Below, in pieces: positions 56,726-64,000 of a DNA stretch of 64,000 nt. The notes beneath the pieces were generated by a model. It did not search any database and was not told where the DNA came from. It worked only from the letters and a program-made list of their open reading frames with translations. Each line of letters begins with the position of its first letter. Position 1 is the stretch's first letter. Source of the DNA: Tubulanus polymorphus (lineage: Eukaryota > Nemertea > Palaeonemertea > Tubulaniformes > Tubulanidae); NCBI RefSeq assembly GCF_964204645.1, contig NC_134031.1:16117307-16181306 (forward strand). The letters run 5' to 3'. The position numbers were made by a program, and so were the translations under genes.

Positions 56726-58510
56726 CGTTTTTTACGAACACGCTACTGTTCAGGTTTTCCTTCTTCAGTTATGTTAACCGTAAATCTGAACACAATATAT
56801 ACCAGCTATTAACCGGTGACAATTGAAGACATCTGCCATGGATCAACCATATTGCACGAGAGTCCTCGAATATTATTATATTAGTTCGACGCGGAGGCTC
56901 GGGGGGTAATAAACTTCAGCAGTTTATTGCAATATCAATGTTATAACTATTGGGTTTTTTCTTCATGCTACATATTGGAAAAATGAACCCTATACCAACA
57001 TCAAACGGTTTTTTCGTTAAGGGTCCCCCGAGTCGGGGGCCCGACTGATCATCTTCGAGTCGGATCGAGCTGTATCACACTGTGAACTGGGTCTGTTTCT
57101 TTCAAAGTTTTAAAGTCCTTATGTGGATCAACATTAATACCTTAGTTCATCTACAATCGCCGAAACTCATGAATGGCGGGGGACCCCTAGTTTGACCGCC
57201 CGGGTTCCGGCCCCGAGAGTCGACATTCTGTCGAGCTAAACGAAACCGAATGTCTGTTAGTCGGAAATATATTCCGGAAATAGTTCGAAAATCAAGCGCA
57301 TTCGGTTATTAGTTCCGACCACTAGTCGACTAAATACGAAAACCGAATTTGGCCCTGGTTGACGCTAAATTATGAACCATTGACGCTTGTTGACGCTGCC
57401 GGTGACGATATTTTCTGGCACCATTCTTGATCCAACGCATTTGCAGCGGCTTAATTTATAAGTTATTATAAATACAACACGAAGAATTCTCTTCACCTTA
57501 TATGCTCTCTATTCATTAAAATGCCGATAAATGAAGTCTATCCCGTTACGCGATTTACACCTTACCTAAGTCGAATCCTTGTTTTAGCGTAATGTGTGGC
57601 GCTGCTGTGTTATTGGCTTGGGTAAGTCGTGTTTTATTATCATGATTCATCTTTCCTTATATTGCACTTCGTGATTATTTTCTTAACACTCCCGTGAAGC
57701 CCACAGACTTTAGAAGTTCTTAATTACTTGCAAATTGAGTAATCATGTAAAGCGTGCAACGGAATCGCTGCCATAAACATCCAAAATCATCACTACTACT
57801 TATCATCACACTCACTTGCCAGAGCAGGCCCCAGTGCCAGGGTTGCAGGCATCGACGTACCATAAGAAGAACCACTCAAGACGATTTTTTATTCAAGTCC
57901 GTATAAACTCAGATAGTTCTGCTGGGCACTATTACCTAATATGTGGTTAGGTAGTATTTGAATCGAATTGCCAATTTAATGACTAAAGTAAACGTGAATT
58001 TTCTGTGATTGAAGAAGCCGCCATTTTGTTTTTTTATCTATTGACTACTACACCTGCAATCACAATAGGCACAAATCGCTGCAGGCGCGGTGGGCAGATA
58101 AATGAATGATTTGTTCCAAATTGCTTGAATAAATGCCTAGTATAATTCCCTATCTAGTCATTGTACTTGTGCCAGTGAAACCCGCAGTGCTGCACAACTT
58201 TGAATGCACAGTTAACTCAAGGCTTACAACACGCCACGTCCAAAAATAGAGCAACCTTCATTCTTGTTTCTTTCAATGCAACCACAGTTCACAGATTTTT
58301 GTCTGCAATCGAAACTATTTTCATCAAATAAACTAATTGAATATTGTTTATGACCGTTTGGAAACAACCTTAGACTAGATTTCGCTGGCCTAGAGTGTCG
58401 ATGCTATCAGGGTCGTATTCCTGTCCCTAGAGGGCTACCTCGGTTGTTGAGCTATACTCCATCCATATGCTTTTTATCCATTGATCAATAAGCCAAGTTG
58501 TTTCTTTCAG
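56726..58510. other. Divergent intergenic DNA upstream of the plus-strand factor gene
   Basis: It should contain promoters for both the methyltransferase (-) and the factor gene (+). A GC-rich stretch with GGGTCCCCCGAGTCGGGGGC lies near 57019. No exon is supported; the upstream 5' UTR exon implied by the acceptor at 58510 is not identified. Confidence 0.45.
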
Positions 58511-61500
58511 TATGAATTAGCCTGCTGTTATCTGATTTTGAGTGTCCATCATAATTGAATGTGTGCTTAAAAATGATGCTTATGCTCGGTAGGTTTTGAG
58601 AAATGACCCTGAAATAATCAAGATGCCTTATAGCCTAACGTTAAATGATGGAACGTTTTCATCTTGTTTGTCTAGATATCCCGTTTCAAGTTTCTCAGGA
58701 AGACTTACAACGATGTTTAGAGTCGAATTTGGAGCTGATCGAGAATATAGTTATAGATGTCGATGAGCCGACGTGGTTGAAATGGCAGGATCGCAGACAA
58801 TCCCGATGTACGTAGTCGCTATACTCTCGTGTAGCTATGGGGGAAAACAGGACCCATAGAAGTCGGCCAAATATAACTCTGAAGTTACTGAACATTAAAA
58901 GTTCCTCACCTAAAGATTATAATGGTTCTAAACGATCTTAGAGATTTGTTTACTTTGTCCTGTTTTCTTCATTCAGTTTTAACTTTTAATTCGGATAGCA
59001 GTTATCTGGCCATTACGATCACATGGTCTCGTTAAGAGAAGAAATATTGGTTGGATTTTGATTAAATCCTTGTAGTAATGCTAAGAGTGAGTGACCTACC
59101 TAGTGCGTTGAATCATGGCTTTAGATAAGCCTAACCCAGTACATTAAATTCAAATGCCATGATCAGGTTCTTACAGATTACAGAAATCAAAAGAATTCAG
59201 GATTTATTTTTCCCCGCAGAAAAATGAAAGAAATCTCACTGATATTGGGGAAAATCAGGGAATTTGAATTTTGGTGTCTTGTTATCGCCAGTGACAAGTA
59301 AGAGCATAAGGAAACAGTCCGCACTGAGAATATTTTATAAATTGATCAGGGAATTTATGGTCTACCAAGTATAGCCTATGGGTGAAGGAAAATAAGGGAA
59401 ATATCAGGGTAATTTGGATTCCCTGTTCTTTTTGTTTGAGCCGTGTACCCGGTATATCCCTCAGTGCATTTTGCATTTTGTTATAGACCAGAACTCGGAT
59501 TCAAACTGAATATCAAATTTTTTCCAGATATGCAGCAGAATGCCATCTCAGATGACCAGATGGGAATGGCTGTTGCCGATGACGACGACGATATATCCTT
59601 CATCAAAGAGGAAAATATCGGTCACGACCAGTACAGCGCCGAAAGCCTACCCTACAACTCGAATCAGAACGCATTCCCGTACGGCAGCACCTCCGGTCAA
59701 ATGATCAGATCTCCGTATAAACAATTCCAGCATCGAAAACGTCGACGCCAGCCGTCGGCGAGCGCGACGAAAAACTCAACCGCGTCTCAAAAACGCCGCA
59801 ATCAAAATTTGTCTCGACAAGCGAAATATAATCCGCAACAGGCGCCGTACGCGTTGCCGCACGACCCAGCGGGCTCGTGGAGCGCGACGGAGGCCGGGGT
59901 ACGCGTACCTCCGTTACACGGGGGCGACACGAGCGGTCAGGGGACGTTTCAAACGGAGCAGACGGCGGTGAAACCGGAGCCGTCGTCGAGTGACGGTCTG
60001 GGCGGCGCCGACGATTACGGCAATTACGACGCGGATGCGCGGCAATCGTACGGGGAAAACCCGGGCGACGATTTCGCGGAAGGCGGCGGCAGGAATTACA
60101 CGGCGGATACGAGCGGTATGAACGACGACGGGTTGTATTTAAAGCGCGAGGACACTGACGGACAGTTGGAACAACGCCAGATGGATCCTCACGCTGAAGA
60201 TGCCACAAACGACGATAGTTTTTTCGCGGTCGATGATTCAATGAATTCTTCCGATGCTCAATCTGGTTCTGGTAAGTTTCACGTGAACAATGTCTGGAAT
60301 GTGGTGGTAGCGTGATCTCTTCTTGTTTTCGATGAAAAACAGTTTTCATTTATTTCGTGAAGTGGTCATTGGATGTGTATTATAGAACCCCACAACGTAG
60401 AAGATTTAAAGTGAAAATCTGTTGTACGATATTATGGCTAGAAAGAATGCTTCAGCCATTTCAGAGATTTATTTGAAATGAATATGAACTGCAATGTTAC
60501 CGGTACATTAAAGAAAAGTTGTTCAAGAGGTTACCCGAAACAAGGTCACCCGAAAAGTATCAGTGTAATAGATTTTCAATGTAAATCTTCAATATTGTGG
60601 GTCTTTATGTACAAAACATAGACTGCAACAAGTCTTCGATTGATTTAGTCATTGGATTGTATTCTGCAACCAAAATGATGTATTAGAAGTAAATTTTTCT
60701 CGAAACAAGAAGAAATCAACTTTACAGGTTGAGAATATGAAGATTTAGGGTATCATGTATCAAACTTTGATTTCATGTTATTGTAGAGTAGGAACGGGCA
60801 ATTTTGATAATTATTGGCCTGGTTTCAGTTTAACCGGAGATTTGCTGAAAAAAATTATGCGACGATAGAAGATCGCCGTGATGTAGAAGCTGTGAAAGAA
60901 ATTGATATTTATTGTTTTTCTTTGTCGCAAACTGTATAAGTGTTGTTTTTTGTCACATCTACCGTAGATTAGAATTGTTATTTTGATGAAGCACCGCAAT
61001 TGTCAATTATTCGTAAATGAGGGAGGGGGGTTAGAAAAGAACTGCTGAGTATGATAAGTGGGTAAAAGGCATGTATATCATATAGAGGTATTTTCAAATA
61101 CTTGAATACTGTTTTGCTGAATTCGACAACAAGGCTTTTACTGTGTGACTTAATCCCGAATATGGATGGAGCATTACCGATGCATCATGGTATCGATACA
61201 GAGGATGACTTTAGGTAGAGGATAGTTTTGGTTTTGGTTCTGGATACTGTCTGTTCAACTGGTGGATGAAGCATCTATTTTATGATATGGAACAGGATTT
61301 CCAATTATGGATCGGAAACGTCTTCGTCAATCTAGAACTTACGCCTTTTTGAGTCCATGAGGAATATGACGACACTACCGCCGCGACCGACCCAGTGACT
61401 GGATGGAAGAAACTTTCGTATTGACTGACTCCGATTTTTCTGTCATTTTCAGACTGGTTTGTGACGACGCGACGTAGCGGAATCGGGCAGTCGCAGCGCC

Positions 61501-63770
61501 GAAACAGTCGGTCGATTCCGTCTGCCGGAGGTGGCGTCTGTCACACCTGCGGTCGTACGTTCAAATATCGCGGCGATTTAAGGCGTCACATGCGAATACA
61601 CCTGGGAATCCGACCGTACGTTTGTGACGTGTGCGGACAGTCGTTCATTCAGATCGGAACGCTCTATTTACACGCGCAACGCATTCACAATTTAATTCTG
61701 CAGAGAAAACGAAACTCCTCGATTTAATTTCTTTCCGTCGTTCGCACGCGATCGAAACATGAGGCCGGAATCTCGCGGGTTTCGGAGGATTACGAGTCCA
61801 TGGCCGTAGAGATTCTAACACATTCTAAGCTGTCATTTGAACGTCTTTTTTTCTCCCCCTCTTTTCAGGGATGCGTCTCTCGACACTCGATGCGGATTCC
61901 GCGAATCCGAAGGAAGCCTATTGTCCCATCTGTCACAGATGTTTTGCCGGCGCGTACCGTCTTAAGATCCACATGCGCGTGCACGTCGGCGTCAAGCCGT
62001 TTCTGTGTAGATTTTGCCAATACAAGTTTTCCGATTACTCGAACTGTAAACGTCACATCAGTCGCAAACACACGTCCGATAAACAGGAGATTCTACAAGC
62101 AGTTGTTCACGTTTACAAACTTTAACTCTGCTATATTTCGTTTTCGCTGCAGTTAAACAGGATTTCCCCCCGTAATCGAATGTGATACGAATCCCTCGCT
62201 ATGATTTATAGAAAAGAAGTCACTTTATCCGTGATGTTTTGCGCCTAGGTTTTTTCGTCGCATGGTCACTCGCGTATAACGCCAGTTCGCGGAGTATCGT
62301 ATATGAATTTGATTTGTTCCAGCTAGGGCCTTAATGTTTCATTTACGGAAGATTTTTTTTACTGTTCTATGTAGTGGAACCTCGTTATAAAGACCTCAGA
62401 TATAACGATTTTTTGGTTATAACGAACTAGAATTACATCCCAAATAGTGGATTTCAATGATTTTCTTACTCGATCTACCGAACTATCGGTTCTAGACTTT
62501 CTGGTCCCCGGAAGTTTGTTGTAACGAGGTTCCTCTATAGTATATGATTTGTAGTTACGTGTTCAATAAAAGAATGTATTAATCGAAACGCGTTCTAAGT
62601 CTGAAGTTACTTTTTCGATTATGAGATAAAAGCATTTTGAGGTTTTAAGAGTAATTTTTATTCAGTGTCAGTATTGAGCTGGTTGCGGGTCTAGGGTCGG
62701 AGAATTCTTGTGATACATCATTCTAAGTCGTAATTTCAACAATATTTCTCCCGATCTTTTCAGGGTTGCGTCGCGTGCCAGCTCAAACTGCTGCCGGTTC
62801 GGCTAATTCGAAGGAAGTTTTTTGTCCCATTTGTCGCAAATGTTTGGCCAGTACGTACGGACTTAAAATCCACATGCGCGTGCACATCGGCGCTAAGCCG
62901 TTCTGGTGTCGGTTTTGCCAACGCAAGTTCGCCGACTATACGAACTGTAAACGTCACATCAGCCGTCGGCATACAAACGATAAACAGGAGATTCTACGAG
63001 CGATTATTCGCGTTGACAAATTGTAACTTCGATTTTCCAAAAAACGATTTCGCTGCATTTGTGAAGGGGATTTTTCTGAAATTAAAATACCTCTCTGTTA
63101 TCTATAAAACGAGGTCATTTTATCGGTGATATTTTGACCCTAGGATTTGCTACGTATCTTCACTTGCTGCCAAGCGCTAGTTAATGGAATATTGGATGTA
63201 AATTTAGTTTGTTCCAGCTAGAACCTTTAAGTTTCACGTTTCATTTGCACGAAATTTTGTAGTGTGTTTATATAGAATATGATTTATTATTTGTACCCAT
63301 GTGTTCGATGAAAAATATATTAATGAAAAAATTCTAAGTCTTCATTTCACTTTCTGTTTTGAGATAAAATTGCAGATGAGATGTTAGGATAAAAACTTTC
63401 AGAAGAGAGTTCGCATAGTCAGTATTGAGCTGGTAAAGGGTCTAATTTCGGGGAATTCTTACTCATTCCAAGCTGTCGTTTGAACTATATTTTCCCCATC
63501 TTTTCAGGGTTGCGTCGCGTGTCAGCTCAAACTGCTGCGGGCTCCGCTAATTCGAAGGAAGTTTATTGTCCCATCTGTCGCAAATGTTTGGCTACTTCGA
63601 AGGGACTTAAGATTCACATGCGCGTGCACATCGGCGCTAAGCCATTCTGGTGTCGATTTTGCCAGCGCAAGTTTTCAGATTATACGAATTGTAAACGTCA
63701 CATCAGCCGTAGGCATACGAACGATAAACAGGAGATTCTACGAGGAGTTATTCGCATCGACAAATTGTAA
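58511..63770 (+). CDS. Paralogous transcription-factor gene with at least four alternative zinc-finger 3' exons; common part
   Basis: Common exons: 58511-58588 (5' UTR plus ATG at 58573, M-M-L-M-L and one base), 58676-58807 and 59528-60271. The start MMLMLDIPFQVSQEDL matches the minus-strand gene, as does VDEPTWLKWQDRRQSR; exon sizes and phases are also alike (132 against 138 nt, 744 against 954 nt). The long exon has an acidic DDDDDISFIKEEN, a basic HRKRRRQ patch, and SUMO-type motifs IKEE, VKPE and LKRE. It ends in phase 1 at 60271. Four phase-1 exons with their own stops follow, at 61453, 61869, 62764 and 63508, giving isoforms of 388, 382, 384 and 384 residues. More copies may lie right of the window. 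Two upstream ATGs in the 5' exon are in line, so the exact first codon is uncertain. Confidence 0.78.
59165..59425 (+). repeat. Dispersed repeat family A, degenerate
   Basis: AAAATCAGGGAATTTGAATT and AAATATCAGGGTAATTTGG are the typical words. It lies in the intron before the long common exon. Confidence 0.45.
61453..61727 (+). CDS. Alternative terminal exon T1: two C2H2 fingers
   Basis: Acceptor CATTTTCAG, phase 1, stop at 61727. After a basic Ser/Arg-rich lead (RRNSRSIPSAGGG) come CHTCGRTFKYRGDLRRHMRIH and, after LGIRPYV, CDVCGQSFIQIGTLYLHAQRIH. Clearly different in sequence from the three exons that follow, so an older copy. No AATAAA is seen before the next acceptor. Confidence 0.85.
61869..62125 (+). 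CDS. Alternative terminal exon T2: two C2H2 fingers
   Basis: Acceptor CTTTTCAG, phase 1, stop at 62125. Fingers CPICHRCFAGAYRLKIHMRVH and, after VGVKPFL, CRFCQYKFSDYSNCKRHISRKH, then TSDKQEILQAVVHVYKL. It is followed by a polyadenylation signal at 62565 and carries a MITE in its 3' UTR. First of three closely related copies. Confidence 0.87.
62373..62540. mobile_element. MITE with GTGGAACCTCGTTATAA ends in the T2 3' UTR
   Basis: The left end AGTGGAACCTCGTTATAA mirrors the right end TTGTAACGAGGTTCCTCTAT, flanked by TA, about 168 bp. TA flanks suggest a Tc1/mariner-type target. It is absent from the matching place after T3. Confidence 0.7.
62565..62570 (+). terminator. Polyadenylation signal AATAAA after T2
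   Basis: Sequence GTTCAATAAAAGAATG; the homologous place after T3 (about 63302-63320) reads GTTCGATGAAAAATAT and has lost the AATAAA. Confidence 0.6.
62764..63026 (+). CDS. Alternative terminal exon T3: two C2H2 fingers
   Basis: Acceptor TTTTCAG, phase 1, stop at 63026. Fingers CPICRKCLASTYGLKIHMRVH and CRFCQRKFADYTNCKRHISRRH, tail TNDKQEILRAIIRVDKL. It differs from T4 by only about ten residues, mostly in the first finger helix and tail. Confidence 0.87.
63508..63770 (+). CDS. Alternative terminal exon T4: two C2H2 fingers
   Basis: Acceptor TTTTCAG, phase 1, stop at 63770. Fingers CPICRKCLATSKGLKIHMRVH and CRFCQRKFSDYTNCKRHISRRH. The unit T3-T4 repeats at about 744 bp including intron and UTR text, so the copies arose by tandem duplication of the whole terminal-exon unit. 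Further copies beyond 64000 are possible. Confidence 0.87.
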
Positions 63771-64000
63771 CCAGTTCTGGAACTGTTTCTGGCGGATGTT
63801 AAAATGTGGCGAATATCCACGACAGCATCACCCAGCAGGAGTAAATCTTAAATCTTAGTATGAATTGTATCTGTGGGCAGGTCTTATTTCTTCGGAGCTA
63901 TGAGTTTGTACTGTTAGAATTTCCCAATACTGTTAAGCTAAGCTCAGGTCAACTTTAGTAGACCTGGACCCAGTTCCACAGTTGTGTGTTAAGGTTCAAT

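Noticed and set aside
57592-57621. ATG with a GTAAGT donor upstream of the plus-strand factor gene
   Set aside because: It ends in phase 0 and cannot join the phase-1 exon at 58676. The exon 58511-58588 does, and matches the paralogue.
59705-60349. Minus-strand open frame of 214 codons
   Set aside because: Shadow of the plus-strand common exon 59528-60271.

Overview
The window is nuclear DNA of an invertebrate animal. It is AT-rich, most introns are 100-900 bp with GT-AG borders, genes lie on both strands, and introns and intergenic DNA are full of short non-autonomous transposons. The gene set (PGD, prefoldin 6, a matrin-type zinc-finger protein, class I PI3K, snapin, ALAD, FkbM/METTL24-like, homeodomain and C2H2 factors) is bilaterian. 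A marine lophotrochozoan or a similar taxon would fit, but nothing here fixes the species. Gene models were built by hand from splice sites and reading-frame phase. Every adopted model closes in frame, apart from the PGD 3' end (outside the window) and one uncertain microexon.

Layout: 1-2457 (-) PGD, 3' end outside the window. 3033-4143 (-) PFDN6. 5485-13284 (+) matrin-type zinc-finger protein of about 733 residues. 13285-15304 intergenic, with two adjacent inverted-repeat elements. 15305-21805 (-) secreted DUF5054/GH38-like glycoside hydrolase, 735 residues. 21949-25582 a 3.6-kb foldback-like element made of two head-to-head arrays of a 30-bp satellite. 26478-34544 (+) class I PI3K catalytic subunit, 1068 residues. 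36878-38089 (-) snapin and 38370-41316 (+) ALAD share a 280-bp divergent promoter interval.

The right third holds the most unusual content: two paralogous transcription-factor genes transcribed away from each other with an FkbM-type methyltransferase gene (54802-56725, -) between them. Both have the same build. A 5' exon supplies only four or five codons, a small exon encodes a conserved D-I-P-F...EPTWLKWQ module, and a long low-complexity exon with SUMO-type motifs follows. Both then end in a choice of 3' terminal exons that all start in phase 1 and each carry their own stop. The left gene (42835-53600, -) offers two C2H2 zinc-finger exons and, remarkably, a homeodomain exon. The right gene (58511-63770 and perhaps beyond, +) offers four zinc-finger exons, three of them recent tandem copies. 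This recalls the logic of insect lola, where one common part is spliced to interchangeable DNA-binding ends, but no BTB domain is seen and one option is a homeodomain.

Between and inside the genes are copies of at least ten short inverted-repeat element families (piggyBac-like with TTAA, hAT-like with CAGGGGC ends, several unnamed), some nested, plus tRNA-derived SINE pieces and minisatellites.
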